Of a DNA stretch of 64,000 bases, positions 47,067-57,291 are shown one piece after another. The position numbers were made by a program, and so were the translations under genes. The stretch is from Lachancea thermotolerans CBS 6340 (taxonomy: Eukaryota; Ascomycota; Saccharomycetes; Saccharomycetales; Saccharomycetaceae), in NCBI RefSeq assembly GCF_000142805.1, contig NC_013080.1:496001-560000 (forward strand), in the 5' to 3' direction. How positions within the stretch are numbered: the first letter of the stretch is position 1; every line of letters starts with the position of its first letter. A model generated the notes under the pieces. That model did no database searches. It had not been told where the DNA came from and saw only the letters and a program-made list of their open reading frames with translations.

Positions 47067-47220
47067 TGAGTGAAAGCTTAAATCTTGTACATAAAGTTTC
47101 ATAGAAGCATTTCTGGAATGATCGCAGTCTAGTTTGAAATGTACCACTCGATGCAATGACCAGGTACCAAACGCGGGTGCATGGCCGGTTTAACACAGGA
47201 AAGCCGCATGATACATCAGC

Positions 47221-48486
47221 TTAATTTTCCTTTTTCAACGCCGGGTCAGGATTGCCTTCCATGGTCTTTTCGTTTTCATCGTTTTCATGTTTGTCCACTT
47301 GCACTGTTTCTTCAGACTCACTCTCACTTCTCTCGTCTTTCTGAATTCCTTTGAACAGTAAACGATATAAGATACGCATGACTAAGAAGAGCCAATACAA
47401 GTTCACCAGTTGAAGAGCAGATATCAAAACAAAAACGATTGGAAGCGATATCCAACACTTGTATTGTTGAGTGGCGAAGTTTAAAGTGTAGTCACCCACA
47501 GTGCGGAATTCGGTTAGCACTGACCACAGAATTTTCAAATTGATATAATGGCGCAAGTAAGTCCAAGAGGCAACGAACACGAAGAAAACTGGAGCAGTAA
47601 GGGCCGAATCCAGGTAGTTGAGAGTCTTGGATAGAGAGAGGAAGAAATCCGACACGTCCATTGTTATGTAGACAGCGAGGCCCATTTTTGTGAAGTGAAA
47701 AACGTAGGACAGCCAGATTAAAGCTAAAGTGACGATATGATGAAAAACTAGCTCCTTGAAGTCCTTTCTTGGTTTTTCCAACTGCAGAACCAGAACGCAC
47801 GCTTGCTGTGTCCAAAAGGCAGCCTGGCCTAAGTAGAACACCTTGTACAAATATTGATTTGTTAAATCGGGATAGGTCGCATACATGGGCGCAGTGCGAA
47901 ATAGCCATAAATCAGTGTGGTACATGATATAGAGGCCGAATGGTCCTGATATACCATAGTAGATGATCGAGTAAGCTTGCTCCATAAGTCTCTTTGTCTT
48001 GTGTTCGCCTGTCACACCTAATGCAGAGGCTAAAGGACGCAACACGCATTCCATTAAGAACTCGCGCAAAAAGGTGAAGAAGACCATATAATAAAACACA
48101 AAACACAGATCCCCAATACCTTTCCCATACATATCAGAGTCTCCAACCTGATAGGAAATTGCAACAAACGGATGTAAAGGGTTCGAAGCGGTCCGATTGC
48201 CAGACAAAAAGTAAGCGCCATACACAGCCAGAAGTATCACCAAAGGAGTAAGCCATGTATGGCGGTAACTCATCTCACGGTAAGTCAAATAGAACTTCTT
48301 TAGCAAATCAACATCGCCCTTTGAGGCTTCAGATAGAGCCCTCATCCTTGCGAGGGCAGCTGTTTTCGACTGCTCTGATTCCTTCATTGTCGACAAACCA
48401 GGGACTTTGTTGTCACCTAGGTTGATCGCGCCAACAGAGGATGTCCTCCTAGTCCTTACTACAGGTTTCTGGAGGTGTGAAGACAT
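47221..48486 (-). CDS. LAG1: Ceramide synthase catalytic subunit (Lag1/Lac1)
   Basis: An ER membrane acyl-CoA-dependent ceramide synthase that N-acylates sphingoid bases with very-long-chain fatty acids. The product is 421 residues (411 in S. cerevisiae Lag1). It has several hydrophobic segments in a TLC domain. The Lag motif has the two catalytic histidines in [14 protein letters not shown] and the acidic [20 protein letters not shown]. The N-terminus is Ser/Thr and basic, with likely phosphorylation sites ([10 protein letters not shown]). The C-terminus is acidic ([15 protein letters not shown]), as in CK2-phosphorylated Lag1. This single gene stands for LAG1 (YHL003C) and LAC1 (YKL008C), so either symbol fits. 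Lip1 would be its partner. Confidence 0.96.
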   Translation of the reverse strand: MSSHLQKPVVRTRRTSSVGAINLGDNKVPGLSTMKESEQSKTAALARMRALSEASKGDVDLLKKFYLTYREMSYRHTWLTPLVILLAVYGAYFLSGNRTASNPLHPFVAISYQVGDSDMYGKGIGDLCFVFYYMVFFTFLREFLMECVLRPLASALGVTGEHKTKRLMEQAYSIIYYGISGPFGLYIMYHTDLWLFRTAPMYATYPDLTNQYLYKVFYLGQAAFWTQQACVLVLQLEKPRKDFKELVFHHIVTLALIWLSYVFHFTKMGLAVYITMDVSDFFLSLSKTLNYLDSALTAPVFFVFVASWTYLRHYINLKILWSVLTEFRTVGDYTLNFATQQYKCWISLPIVFVLISALQLVNLYWLFLVMRILYRLLFKGIQKDERSESESEETVQVDKHENDENEKTMEGNPDPALKKEN

Positions 48487-48660
48487 GGTGTTCTGCTCAA
48501 TACTTTAATCCTTTGTCAATAATGAAACATCATGCGAGGTCTACTCATCTTCCAGAACTTCAAACTCTAATATTCATGTATCATCGGTGACGATAAATAT
48601 ATTCTCCTAAAGAGTTCATAGATTGAGATTTGGGACAAGAACCATTCAAGTGTAAGCTTC

Positions 48661-50130
48661 ATGTCTTCTAATCAGAGCTTAAGGGATGCGATATTGCGAG
48701 CTACGGATGGAAAGTTGCGGGTTGATAACTGGCAGTTTATCATCGAGGTGTGCGACTTAGTTAGGGAAGATCCAGAAGACAGGGGTCGCTTTGCCACGGA
48801 TATTGTAGAGGAGCGACTAAAGGAGGATGACGCTAATGTCGTGCTACGTACATTATCTCTTGTCGTATCGCTGGCAGAAAATTGCGGTTCAAGACTTCAA
48901 CAAGCTATAAGTTCCAAGGGCTTCACGAAAGTCCTATATGGCCTTATAGAGAACCCAAAGGTGCATTTAGTTGTCAAAAGGGAAGTCGCCAAGGTAGTTG
49001 AGCAACTGAGCGACTCTTTCAAAAATGACTCATCACTGAAGTCTATGCAAGACCTGTACGTGGCAATTAGTGCTCAAGCGCCGCATCTCCTTGTCCGAGA
49101 GAGGGTTCCTCAGAAGAAAGAAATGAGCCATGAAACAAAGCGCAACGAAGAGAAGGAGCTGGAGGAAGCCTTGAAGCTTTCAATACTTGAATATGAGCAA
49201 TCAAGTTCACAGAAAGCAGCTCAGAACAATGATAACAAGGTAGCAAATCAGAAGCATATTGAATCATCACATCATAACGAGTCGCAAACCCAGAACACGG
49301 TAAGGAAAGTCCGCGCTCTTCATGATCTCACTGGCAGGGAATCTGACGAATTATCATTTCGCAAGGGAGATATAATTGTCGTGATCGAACAGGTGTATAA
49401 GGACTGGTGGAGGGGCCGACTGCGGGGTAGGGTTGGAATCTTCCCTTTAAATTATGTTACCCCTGTAGCAGAAAAGACTCCTGAGCAACTACGCCAGCAA
49501 AAAGCTCATGAAGATGCGGTTTTCAGTCAAATTTCAAACGTGGACAAGCTTCATAGAAGAATGGCCGAGAATGCTAATGACCTCGAGTTGACCCAAGATG
49601 GAGAGGTTAACAACTTGTACAGCGTTGTGACCCCTCTTCGACCACAGCTTACAAAAATGATAGGAGACTATGCTCAAAAGAAAGAAGAATACTCATCGCT
49701 GCGGAAAGTCTTAGCAGATGCAGAGGCTTCTTATAATCGCATGCTAGATAGAGCTAGCCAAGTGTATCCAACTCAGAGTCTGCCGCTCGAACGAATGGGT
49801 AGTGGAAGCTACGAGCAGCCCGTAGGGCTTCAACATACACACAGTCGCCAGGCTTCTGCAGTTAATCCTTTGAGCCGCCAGCCTCAATCAGGCATTCCGT
49901 ATGTACACGCTCAAAGTTTCCTGACGGGGCAGCCTCAACCTAATCAGCACCAAACACACTCTCTTAAGCTACAGCAGAGGGAGCAGCGTCAGAGCCCGCA
50001 CCAGATTCCAGAATTATATCAGCAGGGTCCCCAAAACTACCAGCGACAGCCTCAGAATACACACCCCTCTGAAACTCGACCAGTGCACCAGGTTCCTTAT
50101 CCAATGAGTAATCAAGCCACAGGTATATAG
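48661..50130 (+). CDS. HSE1: ESCRT-0 subunit Hse1
   Basis: Hse1 (STAM) pairs with Vps27 in ESCRT-0, sorting ubiquitinated cargo at endosomes. The product is 489 residues (452 in S. cerevisiae). Order: VHS domain at about 5-140 (LRDAILRATDGKLRVDNWQF, VVLRTLSLVVSLAENCG), UIM at about 162-180 (EKELEEALKLSILEYEQ), and SH3 at about 217-270 (VRALHDLTGRESDELSFRKG, KDWWRGRLRGRVGIFPLNYV). A GAT-like helical region and a Gln/Pro-rich tail from about 380 follow. It corresponds to YHL002W. Confidence 0.96.
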   Translation: MSSNQSLRDAILRATDGKLRVDNWQFIIEVCDLVREDPEDRGRFATDIVEERLKEDDANVVLRTLSLVVSLAENCGSRLQQAISSKGFTKVLYGLIENPKVHLVVKREVAKVVEQLSDSFKNDSSLKSMQDLYVAISAQAPHLLVRERVPQKKEMSHETKRNEEKELEEALKLSILEYEQSSSQKAAQNNDNKVANQKHIESSHHNESQTQNTVRKVRALHDLTGRESDELSFRKGDIIVVIEQVYKDWWRGRLRGRVGIFPLNYVTPVAEKTPEQLRQQKAHEDAVFSQISNVDKLHRRMAENANDLELTQDGEVNNLYSVVTPLRPQLTKMIGDYAQKKEEYSSLRKVLADAEASYNRMLDRASQVYPTQSLPLERMGSGSYEQPVGLQHTHSRQASAVNPLSRQPQSGIPYVHAQSFLTGQPQPNQHQTHSLKLQQREQRQSPHQIPELYQQGPQNYQRQPQNTHPSETRPVHQVPYPMSNQATGI

Positions 50131-50274
50131 GCTACTTCTATTTTTTTTTGACGAGTAGGTTCTAATCTCTCAAAAATGCAGCTTTCTTTGATTTTTTTTA
50201 AAAACAAAAATGTGTACGTTCCCCTTTAATACCACTTCACATAGCACCGTACCAAAGATAGGTTAGTATTCCAG

Positions 50275-51069
50275 ATGTCTTCAAGCTTCGAGACAATCAT
50301 CGAATCAATCATTTCCGATGCGCCTTCTGGAGAAGTTCAAGATGTCGTAAAGGACCTTACGACAATCGCGGGAGATCAAGCAGAGGAGGCTATCATAGAA
50401 GCTATGACGCATTACAACGTTAAAAATCTGATCCCAATAGAAGTGAAAGGAAAGCCCGTTATAATTTCAGAGTACAACAAGAAAGGCTCAAAATTTTTTG
50501 ATCCTGTACGTTCCATCTTGTTTTCTGTCGACCATTTAAATCGTACCGGTGTAGACGTGGAAGACTGTGACCAGAAGCACACAACTGAACAAAGGGGTCT
50601 GTATGAGGAATTGGATAAATATATGTCCAAGAATTTCACGGGTAACGTAGCTTATGCGGTTTATGCCAAAGACGATCCCGATGAAGTTGCTATTTTCATT
50701 GCGAGCACTAGGTACAGCCCTGGAAATTTCTGGAATGGCCATTGGAGGTCAAGCTACACTTACAACATGAATTCTCAAGCCCTAAAGGGTACGGTTGACA
50801 TTGATGTTCACTACTTTGAGGATGGAAACGTGAGTTTTAAGTTTAGCAAAGATGTTGAGCACAATGCAGCTTCAAGCGCAGTAGTTTCCATAAAAAACCT
50901 AGAAAATGAGGTGGAAAACGAAATGAGCGCCTCGTTTTCAAACCTTAACGAAAAAGAATTTAAACTTCTAAGGAGAAGGCTACCAGTAACTAGATCCAAG
51001 ATTAACTGGGGTAAGGGGATAGGGACTTACAGGCTAGGCAAAGACTCAGCTGAAAACCAGCTGAAATGA
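50275..51069 (+). CDS. CAP1: F-actin capping protein alpha subunit
   Basis: Cap1 pairs with Cap2 to cap actin filament barbed ends in cortical patches. The product is 264 residues (268 in S. cerevisiae). Family blocks are FETIIESIISDAPSGEVQDV at the start, SRYSPGNFWNGHW-type (here TRYSPGNFWNGHWRS), SYTYNMNSQALKGTVDIDVH, YFEDGNVSFKF and the C-terminal RRRLPVTRSKINWGKGIG that holds the actin-binding tentacle. It corresponds to YKL007W and converges on SFT1 with 33 bases between stops. Confidence 0.97.
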   Translation: MSSSFETIIESIISDAPSGEVQDVVKDLTTIAGDQAEEAIIEAMTHYNVKNLIPIEVKGKPVIISEYNKKGSKFFDPVRSILFSVDHLNRTGVDVEDCDQKHTTEQRGLYEELDKYMSKNFTGNVAYAVYAKDDPDEVAIFIASTRYSPGNFWNGHWRSSYTYNMNSQALKGTVDIDVHYFEDGNVSFKFSKDVEHNAASSAVVSIKNLENEVENEMSASFSNLNEKEFKLLRRRLPVTRSKINWGKGIGTYRLGKDSAENQLK

Positions 51070-51102
51070 TGCGTTACATGAAATCAAACCACGTTGACAT
51101 GC

Positions 51103-51463
51103 TTAAAATAGTTTGAATAAAGCGTACATAATAAAAAACAATAACAGTGCTAGCCCCACCATTCTCCAGATGTTATTACCGGCATTCATCGAACGTGTTA
51201 GCCTTGACGATGAGTTTTTGACGTTCACCATTAAGGAGCTGAACTGGTTTTGGAGTTGGTCCATCACAGAGGAATCTGCACGCGCTTCGTCTCCAATCTC
51301 CTGATTCACTCTTCTAAACGTCGAGAGCTTATTTGCTAACTCATCGAGCCTTTGATCGTTCTGAATTAGTTAGTGTGTCAGCGTACACAATTGAGAAGCG
51401 TTGTACTGAGCATAGCAGATAACTTACGTTGCCCTCTAGTTGCGCATATCTGGAATTTGACAT
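51103..51463 (-). CDS. SFT1: Golgi SNARE Sft1 (one intron)
   Basis: Sft1 is a tail-anchored SNARE for transport within the Golgi. Exons are 51463-51428 (MSNSRYAQLEGN) and 51360-51103, joined across a 67-bp intron, giving 97 residues, the same as S. cerevisiae. After splicing the SNARE helix reads NDQRLDELANKLSTFRRVNQ, continuing to NSSSRLTRSMNAGNNIWRMV. A single C-terminal membrane segment follows (GLALLLFFIMYALFKLF). S. cerevisiae SFT1 (YKL006C-A) also has an intron here. The uninterrupted frame alone would miss the first 28 residues, including half of the SNARE motif. Confidence 0.96.
51361..51427 (-). other. SFT1 intron (67 bp)
   Basis: Donor GTAAGT starts at 51427, branch CACTAAC is at 51375-51369 (first base differs from TACTAAC), and acceptor TTCAG ends at 51361. 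The branch A lies only about 9 bases before the acceptor end. Splicing is phase 0. Confidence 0.92.
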
Positions 51464-52470
51464 CTGTCAGCCTTCAGCGGCGGAACCTTATGTTTTGACG
51501 GGAAGTTCGATTTGCGAAGAGAGAGTAATACAAAGACATCAGTCAAGTAATTATACACGAATAATTCATGGTCGTCGAGGTCATAACAACCCTAAATATC
51601 ACAGCGTCACGGCTACGGGTTTTGCAAGTCAGATTACATATGCTGAATCAGAGTAGATCTTGGTGTTATAAGTTTTTCGTTTTTCATAAAAATTCAACTT
51701 AGGCAACTTTTTTCATCATCTCAGCGTATTTAAGTCACTTTTCTTGTGATATCCTTCTGTCAACAATGGCCGGTTTCACCTGATAACCGATGGCTTCCCT
51801 GTTCGAGCAATTTATTCCTGTCAATGAGAAAAGAACTCTTCAGAGTAGAATGTGATTGCATGTTCCAAGATTCCCTAATGTGAAGCTAGGCATGCTTCAG
51901 GATATCCTGTACTCAATCGCAAATTATATCATCCTTTGAGATCTTCTCTAGCACTGTTTTTAAAGAATAAATTGTATCCACTGTTGTCAGAACGACTATC
52001 ACTTAGTTGAAGGCGTCCTAAATACAGTTTGGACTAAATCATCATATGTCTTGATAACTGAAAGTTTAGTACGTCCCGTTTAAATACCTTCTTATGCAAT
52101 CAGTTTTTTTCTGGCACTGCTTCCAGTCAAATACTAGCCCTCACTCATCCGGTGAACTGTGTGACTGCTGTTTTTTTCATATCCAGAACACCCACTCACC
52201 ACATATTGTAAGACCCGTGTATAATCTCAGCCGTCGCAATTCTGTTCGTACTGAAAAATAATTACGAAAATGGCCCCAAATGCAAGAAATCCTCCTCGCG
52301 GGCCACGCAGTTTCTGAGAGCCCGTGAGATGTTGGAAGACTCACCACGCAGAACCGCGAATGGTAGGTGCTATGGTGGATGGATGGGTACTTACCAAACT
52401 CAACTTTAGACGATGGTCGACAGTTCAGCAGCAGATACTACCTAACTTCAGCAGAAGAGCAAGTTTAAAA
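51464..52470. promoter_or_regulatory. SFT1/RPL14 divergent intergenic region, possible Rap1 site
   Basis: There are 1007 bases with no supported gene. ACACCCACTCACC at 52188-52200, about 270 bases before the RPL14 ATG, resembles the Rap1 consensus with one mismatch. T-rich tracts flank it at about 52103-52110 and 52171-52177. This is the common layout of a ribosomal-protein promoter. No snoRNA or tRNA is recognised. Confidence 0.4.
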
Positions 52471-53058
52471 ATGTCCTCTGAATCTATTGTCAAGAACTCT
52501 CAATGGAGATTGGTTGAGGTTGGTCGTGTCGTCTTGATCAAGAAGGGCCCTTCCGCCGGTAAGCTGGCCGCTATTGTCGAAATCATTGACCAAAAAAGAG
52601 TATGTTCGAAATAAAGTGAAAGCGAGAGGTTTGTTGAGGAGCTCGAACACCAGGTTCCTATGGGTTTTAGTGAACCTCCGAAGTGTCTGAATCGATAGGC
52701 GCAACAGGTTCCAGCGCTCCCTCTTATGTCTCGCAGCACAATATGTTGCATTTTACTAACGCTATTATAGGCTTTGATTGACGGTCCAGAGACCAACGTT
52801 CCACGTCAGTCCGTGAACTTGGGCCACGTCGTGTTGACTCCTTTGACCTTCGCTTTGCCAAGAGGTGCCAAGACTGCCGTCGTCGCTAAGAAGTGGACTT
52901 CTGCTGGTGTTGCCGAGAAGTGGGCTGCTTCCTCTTGGGCTAAGAAGATTGCTCAACGTGAGAGACGTGCTGCTTTGTCTGACTTCGAGAGATTCCAAGT
53001 CATGGTTTTGAGAAAGCAAAGAAGATACGCTGTTAAGAAGGCTGTCGCTAAGGCTTAA
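52471..53058 (+). CDS. RPL14: 60S ribosomal protein eL14 (one intron)
   Basis: A cytosolic large-subunit protein, 138 residues, the same length as Rpl14A/B. Exon 1 is 52471-52599 ([20 protein letters not shown] to QKR) and exon 2 is 52771-53058 ([18 protein letters not shown] to KAVAKA), with a 171-bp intron after codon 43. Strong matches are [37 protein letters not shown] and [20 protein letters not shown]. Codons in exon 2 are of the preferred high-expression type (GCT, GTC, AAG, AGA), unlike neighbouring genes. One gene represents RPL14A (YKL006W) and RPL14B (YHL001W), both of which have an intron at this place. An in-frame ATG-free extension upstream is not coding. Confidence 0.98.
52600..52770 (+). 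other. RPL14 intron (171 bp)
   Basis: Donor GTATGT is at 52600, branch TACTAAC at 52754-52760, and acceptor ATAG ends at 52770. It is the longest intron seen in the window. A short inverted repeat (AGGTTC at 52652-52657, GAACCT at 52672-52677) lies inside. No snoRNA is recognised in it. Confidence 0.96.
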
Positions 53059-53265
53059 ACGCATGTTTGTCAACGACTGAACATAAATCACCTTCTTTTC
53101 CCCCGGGGCATGAAATATATATTATTTCAGTAATATAATGTATATCTAAAAACCTTTTTACTTAGTTTGATTCCCTTTCTGTCACCCTAGACGCATCTTG
53201 CCTTATGTTTACTAGCACACAAAACATCAAATTATCCATTACGCGCTGGGTTAGCGGCCCTTTAT

Positions 53266-54918
53266 TTATTTAAGATCAAGCATGTCCAACCGTAAAATCA
53301 AAACTACGAGCAGGCACTTCTGAGCTTCAAGCTTAGAGCCTATCTCGTTAAGGTGTAGATGGTTGAAAACCTCTGATTGAAGTGTTTCCGTTCTTGGAAT
53401 GACATAAACGTGGCGCACATATTGTCTCTTGGAAACTAGCGCACCGTACCTCTGCCGTGAGCTCAGAAAATCGACCAAATGCTCGAACGCCTCAACTTCA
53501 TGGCTAACGTCATCTGGCCTGATAGCATAAACTAGGAAGGCACGACTATCCGCCATTTGGCGAATGTACTTCTCTGCTTCTTCGTCGCTCAGCCTTCCCT
53601 CTACAACAAATGCAGAATCTCCAATAGCATCGCGCTGGACAGTGTAGCTTATTTCCTGAGAGGATGCAATGAATTTCACGCTTCCTGAGAACTTACAATT
53701 CAGTTCTTTGTAATCAACTGTACATTTCCATGAATGTTCGTCTCCATCGAGATTGCTATTGTTTTGAATCTGATCCGATTCTCGACGTGTTCGTAACGAA
53801 GTCTCCTTCACGCTCTTCTTATCTGGACTTTCGTGCTGTGAACGTTCAGAGCTAGTCCCACGATTCGTAATCAGAATATCTTTGTTAAATATTATGTCTT
53901 CAGGTTCGTAATCATTCGGATCTTCTATTAGTTCTTCACCTTTATGCGTTTTGAAATACCTGGGTTTGTGAGGCTGTTCCAGGATAAGCTGAGTCAAAGC
54001 CTCGCTACCCACCTTCTCTTTGAAGCTTTTGAGGTCAGGATTGACAAGCTCGTTAACTGACATTTGTACTAGTTTCTTGAATGGCAAAGCTTTATTGACC
54101 ACTAAAGCCTTCATTTCGATATTTTTCTGGTCTTTGAGATTTGAAAACAAAACTCGGACTTTTTCTTTGTACATACCATTTAGCTTGCTCTCTTCCTGGG
54201 CTATGTTTGTTGCATGGAGTTCTTCCTCCAATTCGGCAGCTAATGAATCAGCGTATTGTTCACATGAAAACTCAGGAGGGAGCTGAAACCGATGAGCCTG
54301 AATTGTATCAGGAATAACATATTTTGTGAAGAGGTCTTTAAACATTTTTAGTGCTGAATCTCTCAGTCTGCATCCCTGATCCCCAGTAGGGGCCTTTGTT
54401 ATATTTTTAGGGCTATCAAGTTTTCTTCTTTTTTTTGGGCGTGTAGAATCTTTTCCCAAGTACTCATTAGCATCCTCATCGGATATTTCCTCTTGGAAAT
54501 CCTCTATTTCATCATCAGATTTAGAAGTCTTGATGAAATGCTTTTTTGTCACTACTGATTGAGGATCAATTGAATATCTGATATTGGGGTAGCTTGACGG
54601 CGAGCAAATACTGCAGAAGTAAGTTTCAACCTCATTCGCCTCCTCCTGGTCCATCATGCACTTGATGTGCTGCCAAGAGTTACACTTGTCACATTGTATC
54701 ATGTCGCCATATGGATCATTATCCTCGTCATAATTCTCGTCAGTGGTTCCGCAGACGAGGCATCGCACAGCATCCGAAATTCCATGATCTTCAGCCTCAA
54801 CTTCCTGTTTTTTAGCTCTAGCTTTCACATACTCCAGTTCCGCAGTTCGTTGGTCTTGCAAGTATTTGTTTGTTCCTTTATTCCTACGAGAGGACCTGCG
54901 AACTCCTTCCGCCAGCAT
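53266..54918 (-). CDS. BYE1: Transcription factor Bye1 (PHD, TFIIS-like)
   Basis: Bye1 binds RNA polymerase II through a TFIIS-like domain and H3K4me3 through a PHD finger. The ATG at 54918 gives 550 residues (594 in S. cerevisiae); a TTG six codons upstream is ignored. Order: basic start VRRSSRRNKGTNKYL, as in Bye1; PHD at about 53-108 (RCLVCGTTDENY, GDMIQCDKCNSWQHIKCM, YFCSICSPSSYP); TFIIS central-domain-like at about 200-310 (EKVRVLFSNLKDQKNIEMKA, LVQMSVNELVNPDLKSFKEK); SPOC-like C-terminal domain (FSGSVKFIASSQEISY, ADSRAFLVYAI). It corresponds to YKL005C and is divergent from AUR1. Confidence 0.95.
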   Translation of the reverse strand: MLAEGVRRSSRRNKGTNKYLQDQRTAELEYVKARAKKQEVEAEDHGISDAVRCLVCGTTDENYDEDNDPYGDMIQCDKCNSWQHIKCMMDQEEANEVETYFCSICSPSSYPNIRYSIDPQSVVTKKHFIKTSKSDDEIEDFQEEISDEDANEYLGKDSTRPKKRRKLDSPKNITKAPTGDQGCRLRDSALKMFKDLFTKYVIPDTIQAHRFQLPPEFSCEQYADSLAAELEEELHATNIAQEESKLNGMYKEKVRVLFSNLKDQKNIEMKALVVNKALPFKKLVQMSVNELVNPDLKSFKEKVGSEALTQLILEQPHKPRYFKTHKGEELIEDPNDYEPEDIIFNKDILITNRGTSSERSQHESPDKKSVKETSLRTRRESDQIQNNSNLDGDEHSWKCTVDYKELNCKFSGSVKFIASSQEISYTVQRDAIGDSAFVVEGRLSDEEAEKYIRQMADSRAFLVYAIRPDDVSHEVEAFEHLVDFLSSRQRYGALVSKRQYVRHVYVIPRTETLQSEVFNHLHLNEIGSKLEAQKCLLVVLILRLDMLDLK

Positions 54919-55315
54919 TTGATTTGCTGAGAACAAAGTAGATTATCTTCTAGCCAGAGAGTCTATAGGATCTCGAATCTGATGTCTTAGTGAGCGAGGA
55001 ATAAAGATATGGGATTATAAATGTAGCTATGTACGCCCTACATGTATAATGATTATATAGCGAGAAGCCCATCGTCGCTCACAAAAAAAAAACAAAAAAA
55101 ACAAAGCGGGAAACCGAGATCATCGCTTCGCGAGGAAAACGTTTAGACACTTGCACTTTGCCTTCGTTCATCCAATAGAACTGGCTACGGCTGTTTGCGA
55201 AGAAACATAATATACAGCCACAGATCAAATTCTAAAGGGCTGTTAGCTGTTTGCGTTGTCTCAAAACTGAATTTTACTGAACTCATTTAAGTTGGCTCGA
55301 GTTAACGTGCTATCC
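54919..55315. promoter_or_regulatory. BYE1/AUR1 divergent promoter with poly(A) tract
   Basis: There are 397 bases. A tract of A-runs broken by single Cs spans about 55081-55105 and should exclude nucleosomes from a shared divergent promoter. No gene is seen. Confidence 0.5.
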
Positions 55316-56560
55316 ATGTCAGAAATATTCAAAAGGCTGTTTATGTCTCACAGACCCGCCAACTCAAAGGTCTCCCAACTAGAAACCAGTCTCAATCCGA
55401 CAATAACCCTAAAAAAACTGCGGAGCTATACACCTTCTTTGGGAGACCTTTGCCATTACGCCTTCCTTGGAAGCGTTTTGCTATTCGTGCTGATAGTCTA
55501 CCCCGCGGCATTAATTTTGAAGCTCTCTGTTTACGTGCTTTTCGGAGTGTTATTCCTTCTGCCTGCTACTTCTCAGTTCTTTTTTAACGCGTTGCCCATA
55601 TTCACCTGGCTAGCATTGTATTTCACTTCTTCAACCTTTGAAGCTAAACATAGACCTCCCATAACCGTACAAGTGCTTCCTGCTATCGAAACTATTCTGT
55701 ACGGTGACAACTTGAGTGACATTCTGGCTGCTTCTTTGAACAAGCCTTTGGACATATTCGCATGGCTGCCATACGGAATTTTCCACTTTGGAGCACCATT
55801 TGTTGTGGCTATAATCCTATTCCTTTGTGGTCCTCCCACCCTGCTACGGGGCTATGCATTTGCTTTCGGGTATATGAACCTTGCTGGAGTTATTATGCAG
55901 AACTTGTTACCAGCAGCTCCTCCTTGGTACAAAATACAGTATGGACTTACTCCCGCAAACTATAAAATGAAAGGCTCGCCTGGGGGACTGAAAAGAATCG
56001 ACGAATACCTGGGCATTAGCGTCTACACTGAGGGCTTCTCCAACTCTGCTGTGATATTTGGGGCACTTCCTTCCCTGCACTCCGGCTGCGCAACGATGGA
56101 AGCCTTGTTTTTCTCTTATGTGTTTCCCAAATTGAAACCTCTATTTATCTTTTACGTTTGCTGGTTATGGTGGTCAACAATGTACCTTACACATCATTAT
56201 TTTGTGGACTTGATGGCAGGATCGGTACTATCCTACACAATCTTCCAGTATACGAAATATTTTCACTTACCCCTGCCGGAGCCTTCCGTTTATTCTCGTT
56301 GGTCATATGCCGATATCAAGAAGTTTAGTGTTTGGCAGGCCGACCCGCTGAACGGCGACGGAGGGGATCTTGAAAATTTGGCGGTTCCTTTAGCTGTTGA
56401 TACAGATTTTGAACTGAACGTTATGGAAAACAGTGAGCCTCCTTCAATATTTGATCAAGATAGATCCGTGTCTCGGTCGTCTGCAACGTCTAACACATCC
56501 GCCGATGTACAAGATGATTTTGTTTCAGCGGCGAGGCCCGGCAAGCAACGCATTGACTGA
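55316..56560 (+). CDS. AUR1: Inositol phosphorylceramide synthase catalytic subunit Aur1
   Basis: Aur1 transfers phosphoinositol from PI to ceramide in the Golgi; it is the aureobasidin A target. The ATG at 55316 gives 414 residues (401 in S. cerevisiae); the frame reaches a TTG eight codons upstream. It has about six to eight hydrophobic segments. Lipid-phosphatase-type motifs are GALPSLHSGCATMEALFF and YLTHHYFVDLMAGSVLSY, which hold the catalytic His, His and Asp. Other near-identical blocks are LPATSQFFFNALPIFTWLAL and LPAIETILYGDNLSDILA. The C-terminus (SVSRSSATSNTSADV) is cytosolic and Ser-rich. LAG1, which makes its ceramide substrate, is 8 kb away. It corresponds to YKL004W. Confidence 0.98.
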   Translation: MSEIFKRLFMSHRPANSKVSQLETSLNPTITLKKLRSYTPSLGDLCHYAFLGSVLLFVLIVYPAALILKLSVYVLFGVLFLLPATSQFFFNALPIFTWLALYFTSSTFEAKHRPPITVQVLPAIETILYGDNLSDILAASLNKPLDIFAWLPYGIFHFGAPFVVAIILFLCGPPTLLRGYAFAFGYMNLAGVIMQNLLPAAPPWYKIQYGLTPANYKMKGSPGGLKRIDEYLGISVYTEGFSNSAVIFGALPSLHSGCATMEALFFSYVFPKLKPLFIFYVCWLWWSTMYLTHHYFVDLMAGSVLSYTIFQYTKYFHLPLPEPSVYSRWSYADIKKFSVWQADPLNGDGGDLENLAVPLAVDTDFELNVMENSEPPSIFDQDRSVSRSSATSNTSADVQDDFVSAARPGKQRID

Positions 56561-56704
56561 GCAATGCTCTAAAAAGCGCCTTCAACTTGGACTAGGCACT
56601 ATCTGTATAATTAGCCAGATTAGCATTATGTTAGATATCTCATTTAAATTAAGACGGAATTAAACTATGGACAAGAAATGCTGTTAAAAATGTGAATAAT
56701 GGCT

Positions 56705-57094
56705 TTAAAATGCATCTTTTTTCACCTTTTCCAGAATGGAGCTGTAGCCTGCTGCTCTCTCAATGGATGAAGCAACATCAAGCTGCTTTGACGTGTCGAC
56801 TTTAACTATAGATGACCTGATGACACGAGGGTCTTTCTTTAGAGTCCGCAAGATTTCGGATTGTACTGCCGCCGACGAGTCGAAAAGCATGAGGAAGTGG
56901 TAGCCTTGAAAATGCTGTTCTTGGTCCTTCTTTATAATCTTCGGAAGCAACTTATTCCCGACAGGAAGCACCCGTCTAACCACACCTCTATTCTGAATGA
57001 TAAGCTTCCCGATTGTAGTAGCCAATTCCTTGGCTTCCGTATTTGCAGCCAGTGGATTTACCACACGGACAATGCTGACCAACTCATAAAGCAT
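56705..57094 (-). CDS. MRP17: Mitochondrial small-subunit ribosomal protein bS6m (Mrp17)
   Basis: A bacterial S6-type mitoribosomal protein. The ATG at 57094 ([13 protein letters not shown]) matches the Mrp17 start and gives 129 residues (131 in S. cerevisiae). An in-frame ATG at 57133 would add 13 residues and is possible but not needed. Conserved blocks: [60 protein letters not shown] and RSSIVKVD. It corresponds to YKL003C. Confidence 0.96.
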   Translation of the reverse strand: MLYELVSIVRVVNPLAANTEAKELATTIGKLIIQNRGVVRRVLPVGNKLLPKIIKKDQEQHFQGYHFLMLFDSSAAVQSEILRTLKKDPRVIRSSIVKVDTSKQLDVASSIERAAGYSSILEKVKKDAF

Positions 57095-57291
57095 TATAGA
57101 ATTGCACTTCTTTTCAACAAAACTGCTTGACATCCATGCTATCTTCTTGTGGCTTCAAATTTTTTTTGCAGCTCATTGTTAACCGGGTAAAATACTACAG
57201 CATTAGTGAATCTCAATCTATCCCTGAGAGCGCTATCATTCATAACTGAACATCGGACGATATAGCTCACGCAGAAAATCACTTGAACAAC

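Noticed and set aside
52652-52677. Hairpin in the RPL14 intron as a regulatory RNA or snoRNA
   Set aside because: Only a six-base stem with a 14-base loop and no C/D or H/ACA boxes; too weak to report.
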